Shown here piece after piece: positions 32,353 to 43,757 of a stretch of 64,000 nucleotides of DNA. The position numbers were made by a program, and so were the translations under genes. The notes beneath the pieces are model-generated. The model searched no databases. It was not told the origin of the DNA and saw only the letters and a list, made by a program, of their open reading frames with translations. Each line of letters starts with the position of its first letter. The first letter of the stretch is position 1. The DNA comes from Hetaerina americana. Lineage: Eukaryota > Arthropoda > Insecta > Odonata > Calopterygidae. The stretch lies in NCBI GenBank assembly GCA_022747635.1, contig JAKTNV010000238.1, forward strand, positions 176,001 through 240,000. Direction: 5' to 3'.

Positions 32353-33143
32353 TATCAGGAATCATCGCGGAATCGAGAAAATGGTGGAAATCGTCCAGCG
32401 ACACTTCAACTGGAAAGGCTGTTATTCGGACACCCTCCAGTACGTTCAGCATTGCATCGAATGCCAAAAGAGCAAATTACGCGTGAATAATATTCCATTA
32501 CAGCCAGTGGTTGAAGCCGCCTACCCAATTGAGTAATTAGTTTTGGATATTGTTGGACCACTACCCCTATCCCTCCGAGTTAACCGATATCATTTAACTC
32601 GCCAAGATTATTTCACAAGATATCATGAAGCCTTTACCATTCCAGATCAATCGGCCAAAACAGTAGCTGGATTTTTTGTCGAGCACATAATTTGCCGTCA
32701 CGGTGTGCTTAAATATTTACTGGCAGACAGAGGTGCAAACTTCACTTCAGAACTAAGGAAAAACGTTTGCAGGGAACTGAAAATAAAATCTATCTTCACT
32801 TCTCTCCATATAACCCCGCCTCAAATGGTCGTCTAGGGCATGCACACCATTCCTTTGCTTCCGTGACTCCCCATTATGCAGCCCAAGACCACTCTGATTG
32901 GGACGAACAACTGGGCTTTGCATTGCTCACTTATCGAGACAGCAAGCACCAAGCAAGCACCAAGTGGTCAAGCACGGAAGTTAGTTTCCCGGTGGAGAGG
33001 ACCCTCCAGAAAAGTTAAAGTTAGAAGCTCGGTTACCGCAGACATAGAGGACCTGAAAGACGGAAGAAGTCTCCTAGCTCATATGCGTAACCTTTTACCC
33101 TCACCGCTAGATAATCCCTTACCCCTGTTTTTAGGTGGCGGCA
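32353..33143 (+). pseudogene. Integrase remnant (copy 2)
   Basis: As 7560-8341 but with an extra stop at about 32535 just before the first catalytic Asp, and an 11-bp tandem insertion (AGCAAGCACCA) near 32950. The sequence leaves the gypsy-like element at about 33143 in a CATGG microhomology and enters Jockey ORF1. Confidence 0.75.
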
Positions 33144-33144
33144 T

Positions 33145-33498
33145 GGCATGGAAGCCCTACAACTACAGACCATGCACGAGCCCTCGAAGCAACCGAACCT
33201 AAATACAAATTCTCAGTCGTTTCCTCCTCTCCATAACCCATGGCAAAACCATGAAACCGAAATCGTGGAGACCCCTCAATCATCTCTTAACTCTCCCCCA
33301 ACCTCCGATCAACACCCTCCGCCACCCTCTGGACAACACTCTCCCTCAATCAATGACCAATCATCAACCGCAAATATAAGAACTGCTCTATTGAGCATAA
33401 TTACGAAACTTCTCTCTCCTACTGACAATAAAACCCTTATTAGCATCATCACCAATGACCTTATACCAGCCCTTCTTCAACTTGTAAATGGTGCCTAA
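33145..33498 (+). pseudogene. Jockey-like ORF1 C-terminal part (copy 2)
   Basis: Begins at GAAGCCCTACAACTAC, the same bases that end the ORF1 part in copy 1 (10634-10649). It continues 117 codons, Pro/Gln/Asn-rich, ending near LISIITNDLIPALLQLV. This is the segment that copy 1 deleted. Confidence 0.65.
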
Positions 33499-35820
33499 TT
33501 CACAAATAAACAACCACTTCCTTAAAGTTTTACAATGGAACATAAATGGCATAAAAAACAAAAAACAAAAGCTTGAAAAACCACTTCAACACGAAGGCGA
33601 GCCCTTCATAAGCTCCTATTTACCAAAAATATCGCAATTCACTCACCGCCTTTACCTACCCCCTTCCATCATCACCCCCACTCCTCCGATATCCTGGATG
33701 TAGTTCTATTATCCGCAGATATCGCATTCCAAATCCTTAACCTAGATAATTCAGCCTCGGACCACTGCCCCATATTTTACTGTATTCCTACCCTCCTTCA
33801 TACAACCAGAACCAACTAGAAGAGTTAATTGGAAACTATTTAAAGAAAACTGCTTGGCCATTAACCTTGTCCCATCTCCTGCTAGCACTCCAGACAGCAT
33901 AGAGAAAGCGGCTCAAGATTTCACAAGCACCTTAACCAAAATCATTCATCGCTCTTGCTACCCTCCTTATCCGGCCTCCATCGCTGGTGCCACACTACCT
34001 CTGGATATATTGCGCCTAATTTCACTTAGAAACAAGGCCAGAGTCCTCTGGCAACGCACTCATCTCTGCCAAGATAAAATCGGCTTCATTGCACTTCGAA
34101 ACCTTGTAACATACAAAACTAGAAAACATTGGGAAAAAACTTGGCATGAGAAAATAAGTTCACTCTCACATAAGGATAATTCAGTATGGACCCTAGCCCA
34201 CTGTCTGCAAAGGAAAAAGGTACCCACCCCGCCAATACCACATAATGGGAGAGCACTATACGATGACTGCTACAAAGCAAATACCTCTGCCGACTCCTTC
34301 GAATGCATTTTTAAAAACAATAATACATCCTTGTTGGATTCAGAAGCGTTGATCAGCGTCTCTGGCCTGTCACTTTGCCCATTCCACATATTCCTGGAAA
34401 TTACTCCTTAAGAACTTTACTCCATTATGTCCCACTCCAAAACCAAGTCATCACCGGGACCCGATCAAATCTCCTACCTTCACCTGAAAAACCTTCCTAA
34501 ATCTTTTATCAAACACCTACTCTCTATCCTCAATGCCTGTCTTTCCCAATCGTACTTCCCAAAGGCATTGAAACCAGCTAAGATAATACTCCTTCCAAAA
34601 CCCGATAAAAATCCTTCTTATATCCTGAACTATAGACCCAGTGGCCTGCTCCCCTGAATGGGCAAACTTTTTGAAAAATGCATCTTAAACAGGCTACAAG
34701 AAGAAATCTCGGCCATAGACTTGATCAGACCTGAGCAAACTGGCTTCCGCCGTCGCCATTCCATTACTCAGCAAATAACAAGATTGGTTGAACAGATCAC
34801 TTTCGGCTTCAACATCCACAAGCACACCCAAGTAGTCTTCCTTGATATCCAAAGAGCTTTAACAAGGTCTGGCAAACTGGTTTAATACATAAACTGCTTA
34901 AAACTGGCATATCAGTATACCTAAATAAGACCATCCCCTCCTTTCTTTCAAACCGCACATTATTTTTAGCCCTTAACAATGCCAAATCAACTACCCGGTC
35001 CATATCCGCAGGCTTTCCTCAAGGATCAATTTTGTCACTCGTTTTATTCAACCTTTACATTAACCACCTCCCCTCCATCCAAAAAGCTACCTCTATGCGG
35101 ATGACTCAGCTATAGCGTCAACTTCCTTTGACCCAAATATTGCCGCAAAAAATGTCCAAGAACACCTTAAGAGCATAGCAGAGTGGATGACTGATTGGAA
35201 ACTAACCATAAACACCACAAAATGCGTAAACGTAAACTACGCCAGAAAATGGAAGAAACATCACATCACTCCTATCCACTATGGCAGGGAAATAATCCCC
35301 CAGGCATCATCGGCTAAATTTCTTGGTGTACAAATGGACAGTAAACTCAGTTGGCAAGCACACACTCAATATGCACTCGACAAGGCCAATTCAGCCGCTT
35401 TCTTATTTTTTCCCCTCATAAAATGCACCAGTCCCCTTTGTCTTCTCACCAAGGTACTGTTATTTAAATCTATGATACCCCCTATCTGAAGGCTACCCAG
35501 CCTGGGGTTCAATAGCCGCAACCAAATTGAATAAATTGACACGCTTCCAAAATAATACTCTACGAACCCTTGCCAACGATGCCTGGTTTGTAAGAAACTC
35601 AGATATTCACATGGATCTAAAAATACCGGACCTTCCAACATATCTAAGCGACCTAGCCACGTCATTTCAACAAGCAATAGGAAATACTGGTAACCCATTA
35701 TTAGAACCTTTATGGGATTACCCTGATAATCCCCATTTCAGATACAATTGTGCTAAAGCAAGCATAAATGGGCAGTCATAATCTCCAAATATAATACTGT
35801 CACAAACTGCACTAAAATAT
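33488..35820 (+). pseudogene. Jockey-like ORF2 (copy 2), with RT core
   Basis: Starts with LKVLQWNINGIKNKKQKLE, the first endonuclease motif, but most of the endonuclease is deleted (SDHCPI survives near 33765). The linker and RT occupy 33854-34885 with stops. RT motif B (FPQGSILSLVLFNLYIN) is near 35020. Catalytic YADD is at 35094-35105. Thumb: MTDWKLTINTTKC and FLGVQMDSKLSW (35187-35489). C-terminus: TLANDAWFVRNSDIHMDL. Dead, with at least five stops or frameshifts. Confidence 0.82.
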
Positions 35821-36319
35821 ACTCACTAGCTTAACTTCGCCCATGAACCACTTATATCCTATGACCATTGATCATCATAGCTGGATTTTGGTATAAGATG
35901 CACCTAACGGCGCAGTCCATAAGCATCGATTGGTCGGTCGGTAGCAGGACCCCCATTCTTCTTTTGCATCAACAACGCACCAATGAAAAAACGTGGAAAA
36001 AGTGAAAGAAATTGTGTTTACAATTTAATCAGCATAATCAATATATTCAGAGAGAAAACGATTGAGAATGTATGGCAATTTGCAATTGGCACATTCTAAT
36101 TAAATTATTTTTATATAGAATGTTTTGTGTATTAAAAGCGAGAGAAACAGCAACTCTTCTTCATAATTTTTGAAATTTGAATTACAAACAAAGCGGCAAA
36201 TGAAAGTTACTCAGGATCAGTCACACGCAAATGAAGTCATCGACGATTTAGAATTATTAATTCCTGTTGAAAAACAGGATGACGAAACAACATGGGGATT
36301 AAAATGAAATGACGTAGAA
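35821..36319. other. AT-rich spacer (copy 2)
   Basis: Same as 12896-13399; no gene recognised. Confidence 0.35.
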
Positions 36320-36436
36320 ACTTAAGGCATGATTTACGAATTCTTTTAACCATATTTTTAAAACACACGAAAATCTCCTCCCGTTCATCAAATCACATGT
36401 CTGTTCTTAGCGGCTGTGACATGCTTGGAAATGGCA
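36320..36436 (-). pseudogene. piggyBac-like C-terminal scrap (copy 2)
   Basis: Matches 13400-13515. The rest of the relic is missing: sequence jumps from GGAAATGGCA to AGAATGATCAATGC at 36436. Confidence 0.55.
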
Positions 36437-36587
36437 AGAATGATCAATGCAAAACAACATACTAATTTCATTAGTGCTAATTCCTAATTTCATTAATAGT
36501 ATTTATACACTACCAATCTATAAAACTTGATTTTTTTTAAACAAAAGAATCAGTACAGTGGTCAGCATATAAATTGATTTCCACAGA

Positions 36588-36826
36588 TATTATTTCAATT
36601 GAGTAATCATCAATTATTGCCCGAAAGCATTGAAGAATTCCAGCAGTTTCATCAATCTCTAATTGAACAGGAGGGGAAGCAGTCAAAGGAAATCTTGGAA
36701 GTAGTGATTAGTGATGTTGCTGGGAATCCATCGGACACCACAACACTCACGCATCAAGCAATTGGGCAATCAAACCTTCTTCATAAATCAGGGAAAATAT
36801 GTCCGTTTCTGGATGTTTTATTCTGA
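36588..36826 (+). CDS. Unrecognised 75-80 aa ORF (copy 2)
   Basis: Counterpart of 15158-15396 with Ala to Pro, Asn to Lys, Val to Pro and Val to Asp changes; the frame stays open. Most changes alter the protein, which argues against strong selection. Confidence 0.3.
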
Positions 36827-36974
36827 GGTAATGAAGATTAATATTTAATATGTTTGTTTTAATTTGAGTTTATAAATTGTCCAAAATTAAATGACAATGA
36901 ATGCATAAATGAATTAATAACTGTTTAAATGAGTCTGCCATTAAATTCGTTTGATATTTTATAATTTTTGAACA

Positions 36975-38350
36975 CAAACTTTATAATTCAAGGAGACTTC
37001 TCATCGTCTTAAACTGTTCCAATATTTCATAGAAATCTGTTTTGATTGATTCTGAATTTTTTTATGAAAATAAAGCCTATAAAAATAAATAAAGTATACT
37101 CAATGAACCTGTATGGAATCAGTCATTATTAATTGGCTTTCAAATCGCGTGCATTTAAAACAATTGACTTTTATATGTCATGCTTATATTCTAAAATAAA
37201 TGGCATTTCTAAGCCAATAGATGCCAATCAAATATAATGAAGATGAAGAAATGAATTCATTTTACAAACACTGTAATTAAAAAGGAGTGCTTCATAATAT
37301 GGGATTAGTGGCACCCAATTAGGTAATTGCAAAATGGCTGTGGAAATAACTTAAGAAGCCCTATCTTCTATCGAGCGTGTATTAAATACAGTTTATTTTA
37401 TGTTTTATTTTTCAATATTGAATCTTTCAATTAATTGCATTTTAAAATCCACTTTGAATAATTTGGTCTCAATGTATTGGTTGATCATGGAATACATTAT
37501 TAAGTATTATTTTCAATTTATATTGACACTGTTTACAGCTGTAGGTTGGCACTTGATTCCTGTTCAATTCCATCCAAAACATAGACCATAATTACTTCAA
37601 AAAGGAGTATTAACATATATAATTTCTACGCTTAGATGGATACTCCAGTCAATTCAAGCAGAGTTTATGATCAGAACAAATTAAAAGACAACTATCTCAG
37701 CAGCTGGTAATCTTGTCGTGAATGTAATTTGATGTTCTCCAGAAATTAAAAGGTATATGTTTCATAAAAGATCTCACCAGTCCATTCTTTCCATGTGTGG
37801 CGTAAATAGGAAGAAGTTCAAATATCCATAAATAACCTTAAAATAGACAATGAGACAGTTCACCTCAAAGAGGAGATGTATTCTTCCAAAGAGTGCAATA
37901 CAACTTTTGGCTACGGTAGATCCTTTTATGTCACCCATTAATTCACAATGCAATCAAATAATTTGTGCGTTCTGAATCTGAGAATGAATACCATAAAGCC
38001 TTAATGAACGTGTATTGTGTATTTCTGAAGGTAAGCACAGTATGCTCAAAGGCATTAGCGATAAGTGAAATTTAAAATGTGACAGAACAATCTAATACAT
38101 TACTTGAGAATTAAGTATGTTTAGTTTGAACATTTGGTGACGACGTCACCATGGCAATAGCTACAAAGAAGTGAAGAACGAAAGGTTTCAAATTGGAGTT
38201 CGGATCCAGTCTTATTTCATTAATGAAATACAGTATGCTCTTTACAGTTATATGCTCTTAATATTCTCGTTTATAATGTAAAAATAGTAAAACAATATTG
38301 TTTGAGAAAATATTTGATTTTAAAATTATTTCTATTCGGTTTAAATCATT
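36975..38350. repeat. AT-rich repeat unit U (copy 2)
   Basis: Single-copy arrangement without the mariner. It includes 37814-38354, lost from copy 1. Part of that (38126-38230) matches 21145-21245. Confidence 0.65.
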
Positions 38351-38440
38351 AGAAGTCAGATTAATTAATATTTCAAACAACAGAGCTCATTATACTTGAA
38401 CGAAATTCTAGATGGTAACTTTGTAAAAATTTATATCTAT

Positions 38441-38668
38441 TGTCGCAAGTATGCGACATGGTACTCCTTCCCTGGCTCCTGCGAATGTCCCACGTGACCA
38501 AAGACAATGTTTCAAAAGTCTTCCTCCCCTGACTCCTAAATTGGGTATAAAAGCCCTGGTCGCCGGGCAAAAAGCAGTCAGTTGGTTATCTGGCGGTGAC
38601 CGGTAGGGCACGATGATTCGGCTATGTTGCGCTTGTCGCGACAGTGTGTCCTATTCCTGACTAAACTT
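38441..38668 (+). mobile_element. Truncated LTR of gypsy-like element (copy 2)
   Basis: Matches 17473-17699, including the TATA box, then switches at the start of the first tandem repeat to internal Gag-region sequence. Everything from that point through most of Gag is deleted. Confidence 0.85.
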
Positions 38669-38729
38669 AAAATCCTACTAAAGTAAGACTGGTTCCCCCG
38701 GTGCAAGTAGGGACACCGAAGGATAGATA

Positions 38730-39273
38730 ATCACGGCGCACGCGTTTGCTTTCGCTGCGGTAAAACCGGACACATTGGTCGAGCGTGTAGAGAGAGGGAG
38801 AGGGGAACGAGGCCGTCTTTGTGTTTAAATTGTGGAAATGAAAATCATATGGCTAAAGATTGCCCGCTCTTGAAATGCGGCATTTGTCAAAGGACTGGCC
38901 ATCTTCCCAGACGCTGCCCGAGGCGCGAAAATCCCTTCGTGGCGGGAAACGCCGATCTCCCGGCTGGGAGGTGGGGACAGATTTAATTCTAGTGGTAACT
39001 CAAGAAGCAGGATGGACTATATTAGTTAATAATTTTAGGAAAGAAAACAATTTTCTAGTGGAAACGAGAGCAGCCGTTACCATCATTGATAGTAAAAAAT
39101 TTCCTTTTGGCCAATTAAGGAATTCTGATTACAATTCTCGGGTGCGAAGCGCGTCAGGTCATCCCTTGCCAATCATCGGAGAGAGTTCGTGCAATTTTTG
39201 ATTGATCATAAATTATATCCCCATGACATCTTAGTAGTGGATTTGGGGGAAACGAACTATGACGGTCTTCTAG
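38730..39273 (+). pseudogene. Gag zinc knuckles and protease, second gypsy-like element
   Basis: Three knuckles in a row: CFRCGKTGHIGRAC, CLNCGNENHMAKDC and CGICQRTGHLPRRC, all CX2CX4HX4C. The next frame reads GTDLILVVTQEAGW and FLVETRAAVTII, where the protease DTG is replaced by ETR, then VRSASGHPLPIIGESS. Related to the 6065-7205 element but clearly distinct. Frameshifts separate the pieces. Confidence 0.75.
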
Positions 39274-39287
39274 GCCTTGATTTTATG

Positions 39288-39580
39288 AATTCCAAAGAAA
39301 CTGCGGGAGATGCCGCAACAGTAACTTCTAACGGAGTCATCCGCTAATGTGCATTTCAATGCAACAATTTCAGAGTGTAAAAATCATTCGCCTTGACTGG
39401 GATTCGAACCCAGATCCCTCAATATCCGGTCGAGTCCTGTTGTTCCCTTAAAAGCCCCAAAATTTCAGAGTTTAAGAGGACGCCTCGGTAGCTTAAGTGG
39501 CTAAAGCACTCAACCGGATATTGCGGGATCTGGGTTTGAATCCCAGTCAAGGCGAATGATTTAAACGCTCTGAAATTGTT
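39288..39580 (-). mobile_element. tRNA-derived SINE (family S3) with inverted head, 14-bp TSD
   Basis: Inserted after GLDF coding sequence with target duplication GCCTTGATTTTATG at 39274-39287 and 39581-39594. On the minus strand it has a canonical B-box (GGGTTCGAATCCC) at about 39393-39405 and a tail ending GTTGCGGCATCTCCCGCAG. The right half is an inverted copy of the tRNA part (CTGGGTTTGAATCCCAG at about 39529-39545), giving a large foldback with arms of about 70 bp. Not a functional tRNA. Confidence 0.78.
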
Positions 39581-39594
39581 GCCTTGATTTTATG

Positions 39595-40617
39595 GTTTGT
39601 TACGGTAAAAGTATATCGTTCAATAAACGGAAAATAAGAATGGGTGAGGGACACGAGACATACCTTAAATCTAATTGCGTAACATCGCAGATGAACGAGC
39701 CCATAGGCGCCCATGAAATTGGAGTTTCCGAAGAGGTCAAGGCGTTTGATTCTTTCATTTATGGTATAATTAATGGCAATGATTCGCAAATGGCCACGTA
39801 TAATTTAGCATCCCTTGAGGAAAAAACGATAAGCGACACTAAAAACCAAAGTGCTTTTCCGGCAGAGATAATGAAATGTAACTCGCGAATAAACGGCAGT
39901 ATGGAGGGAATTTGTTTTCAAGTAACGACGGAGGAATCGACAGAAGGGAATAAGGATAACGGATCTCTAAATAAGGATTCACAGAAATTAGCAGGGGTGG
40001 CGAAGGCCGAAAGAGTCATAGAGAGGTTGCCACCCGCGTCGCAAGCAAGCTGCACCGCTGGGGACGAAGTTAATGGCGATGTCTTCGAGGTTTCCACCGA
40101 CCCCCGGTTTGGGATAAAGAAGTCGGGTGATGATTGTGTTTTTTCGCCAGTAAGAGAGGATAGATGTGTTGTCCCCTTGTGCGATGGCAAAGTTCGCGAA
40201 ACTCAGACCGGCGCTAGTAATGGGGTTGGCCGATCGAGCAAAATTGTATCAGAGGAATCTATTAGAGTACCGCCGTTATCCGTTGTGTTGTCGAAGATAA
40301 AGAGTCAGATGGTTGAAGGCAAAGAAGTGCGAGTCATTTGAAGCGAGAGAGATTTATTTATTCTGCCGAGCATTGCTTCGGTGTCACCTGAAGGCAATGT
40401 CCCCATATTACTTTGTAACATTCGTAGCAGCGAACAAAAGGTAAAAAGGGGCTATGTAGTTGAGGTGGCGCCATTCCGGGAGGAAGTTCAGGCACCCCTC
40501 ACTAACTGGGTAGACGCTGAGGACGAAAACTTCTGGCCAGATCCTTCCGCGCGTAGGGGCACGTGTCCGCTCTCTAAACATCATTCTTTAGGGAACCCGA
40601 GACGAAGAGGCAGTTAA
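39595..40617 (+). pseudogene. Pol linker region of second gypsy-like element
   Basis: Once the SINE is discounted, the frame continues from the protease end through 250 mostly polar codons to a TGA at about 40339, then LPSIASVSPEGNVPILLCN and KRGYVVEVAPF (to 40617). The last motifs resemble the segment between protease and RT in gypsy Pol. No RT is reached; the element ends against the LINE at about 40640. Confidence 0.6.
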
Positions 40618-40639
40618 TCCGCGTCCGAGAGTTAGGCCC

Positions 40640-41209
40640 TGATCGCGTGAAGGGGGTGGGACCGGCGCAATAAGAACGCACTGCGTCAATCGCTCGAATC
40701 AGTGAGAGTGCCCGGTTTGGATATTATGTCACCCCATGCCTTTTCGAGGCACTACCCTCTCGGCGGTAGATGGAGTTGAAATCTCCGCCCAATATGGCCC
40801 TCCCCAAGAAAGAATACTAATAGGGGAGAAGGAGTTCATTGAAATATGTTTCGCGCTCGGCCCTCGCGCGCTCACCGGAGGGAGCGTAAAGGTTCGTGAT
40901 ATGGATACCATTCACGATAGCGAACGTTTTTTGGTCTGAAGCGTGGCGGCGAACATGAGAGAACGGAATGCCATTTCGGACAAGGGTGGTGGTGCCAGAA
41001 TGACTTTCGGCGAAATTGCCGAAAGCCTGAAAGATGTTTGTATCCCAGAGTATGTCCTCTTTTACCTCTTGAAGGAGGATTACATCAGCCCTGAGATCGC
41101 GGAGAAAACGATGGACTGCACTTTTTAAAGCGCTATAAACACCAGCAATATTAAGCGAAATAATATTAATTGGTGGAATGAGAGGACAGCTATGGGCACC
41201 GGACATCAC
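40640..41209 (-). pseudogene. I-like LINE endonuclease (partial)
   Basis: Minus frame from about 41209: IISLNIAGVYSALKSAVHRF, ADVILLQEVKED (catalytic Glu), ITNLYAPSGERARAERETYF, then after a frameshift LGGDFNSI and RALSLIRAIDAVR. This is the APE-type endonuclease of an I-superfamily LINE ORF2. It ends before the final SDH box where the element is truncated at about 40640. Confidence 0.72.
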
Positions 41210-41430
41210 TTACCAGAGTCCTGGTCTTGGCTTACGTCGCCTCGGTCGCCGCTCGAGCCCAGGCAACAACAGCTTCGCCGCATCCCGGGACGCTTCGTCC
41301 GACGGGCCGACGATCGAGGCCTCGAGTTGTCACTGCATACCTCCCCCTCGACCTCGTCCGAAGAAGAAGACCCAGCCGTGGTCTCTACGAAGAGCGGGTT
41401 ACTCGGCAGCGTTCAACGGGGGGCCTTCTT

Positions 41431-42276
41431 TTAGGCAGCACAGCTGGTGACCGGCCCAACCCAGGAGGTGGCCTCGGGGGGGCCGGGAGCGGACTGGAGG
41501 TCATCTGCCGAAGGGGCTCCGTCGGGAGAAATCGGAGGAGATCGATCGACATGGTCCACCTCTAGAGGAGCCCTGGGAATATTCCCTACACCTTGGCTTT
41601 CCTCCACCTTGGCCTTCTTGGTTGCAACGGGCGCAGGTGCGGCGCTGACCCTCGTAGATGATGATGGCCCGGTTGCCGCCAATGTGGAGGTACGACGGGA
41701 TATTTCTTTCCACCGTCATCCGCACCACTGTCGTACCTGTCAGCACGCGCGCCATTTTGTCGCCCTCCCACCTATTCTCCCACGAGCGATGGATTTTTCC
41801 AAAACGTTGAAGCTCACTTGTTATATCTTCCAATGGGGTCTCCACGGGAAGACGAAGAACCCCGACATTACAAAGGCTACCGAAGGTCTCGTCAATGGTA
41901 ATCGTCGTCCTCGGATCGTTAGGGATGGAAACGGTAGCTTTCGTGGGATATAATATAGAATCCTCTTCATAGTAGCTTCAGTTGCCAACTTCAGGAATAC
42001 CAAATGGCGGTTATATCCAAATTAGATATCCACAATCTCTTCCGGTGTGAGGCCCAGTGACTCTAGTGTAAGGAGGTGGACCTCCAACGGAGCAGGGGGC
42101 TTCGCCTTATCGTCAATTTGCAGGGCGAGCGTGTCCACGTGATGTACGACCATTTTGAAACAAATCAAATTGAGCACGCCAGCGCGAAAAAAGGGAGAGC
42201 GCACCGAAAGCACTCCAAGAAAGAAATAAACACTCGTGCGCACTCCCTCCCCGCTACACGCAACCGTTGGTAGCAA
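41431..42276 (-). pseudogene. I-like LINE ORF1
   Basis: Three frames join by single frameshifts: LALQIDDKAKPPAPLEVHLL to LTPEEIVDI (42276-42022), LATEATMKRILYYIPRK (about 41990-41940), and METPLEDITSELQRFGKI to YEGQRRTCARCNQEG (41845-41600), then a Pro/Ser-rich tail. The CxxC pair is the start of a zinc knuckle. The GC-rich plus-strand frames here are shadows. Confidence 0.65.
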
Positions 42277-42715
42277 ATAAAAATGAGCCTAAGCTCTACA
42301 CCAAGAGTCAAGGCCAGTCTTGATCCAGTAAACAGAACGAAAGCACGGCCTTCCCGGCAGCAGAAGTCGAGAGTCAAACCGCACGCTTCTTGATGAACTA
42401 GGCGGTCAACCGCCGCTCGACACAAAACACGATCGGATCCTCGACTTCCGAGAGAGTCCGGCAGCGCCGCTCTCCGAATCCCGGCGGCCGAAGCCTCGGA
42501 CGCCGGCGAAAGTGAGACACTCGGTGAACACAGGCAGGACATGCCTGTGCTCTGCTATCGAGGCCTCCTCTTAAACTCAGAAATTTTGAGGGTTTTAAAG
42601 GAACAAGATGTTGTGACGAAATACCGTACATACAATGCCACAGGTATTCGTAGTCGTGTGCGGGATGCGCCACACGGTTAAAGAGCCAACTTTTAAACAC
42701 TTATCTGTTAACACC
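42277..42715 (-). other. I-like LINE 5' UTR, with SINE-head similarity
   Basis: GC-rich leader without a clear gene. At about 42560-42610 the minus strand has AGTTTAAGAGGAGGCCTCG preceded by TCAAAATTTCTG, nearly the same as 39465-39495 in the S3 SINE, so part of this may be an S3-related insertion or a shared promoter. Confidence 0.4.
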
Positions 42716-42734
42716 TTGACAAATTCCAAATAAA

Positions 42735-42790
42735 CTGCGGGAGATGCCGGATGTGTCCGTTAAAAGTTACTGTTGCGGCATCTCCCGCAG
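42735..42790. repeat. 15-bp perfect inverted repeat from SINE S3 tail
   Basis: CTGCGGGAGATGCCG (42735-42749) and CGGCATCTCCCGCAG (42776-42790), loop 26 bp. The right side plus TTACTGTTG matches, in reverse, the S3 tail at 39301-39330. Confidence 0.75.

Positions 42791-43757
<967 letters not shown>

Larger units (their letters stand above)
24093..38668. repeat. Segmental duplication, copy 2
   Basis: Second copy of the mosaic described at 1-17699. It keeps 25234-25935, 33161-34133, 34730-35488 and 37814-38354, which copy 1 lacks. It lacks 8342-10640, 13516-15006, the mariner and the Penelope-like insert of copy 1. Confidence 0.93.

Noticed and set aside
41178..41953. Long GC-rich frames on the plus strand
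   Set aside because: They are antisense to the I-like LINE ORF1, which has recognisable motifs on the minus strand.
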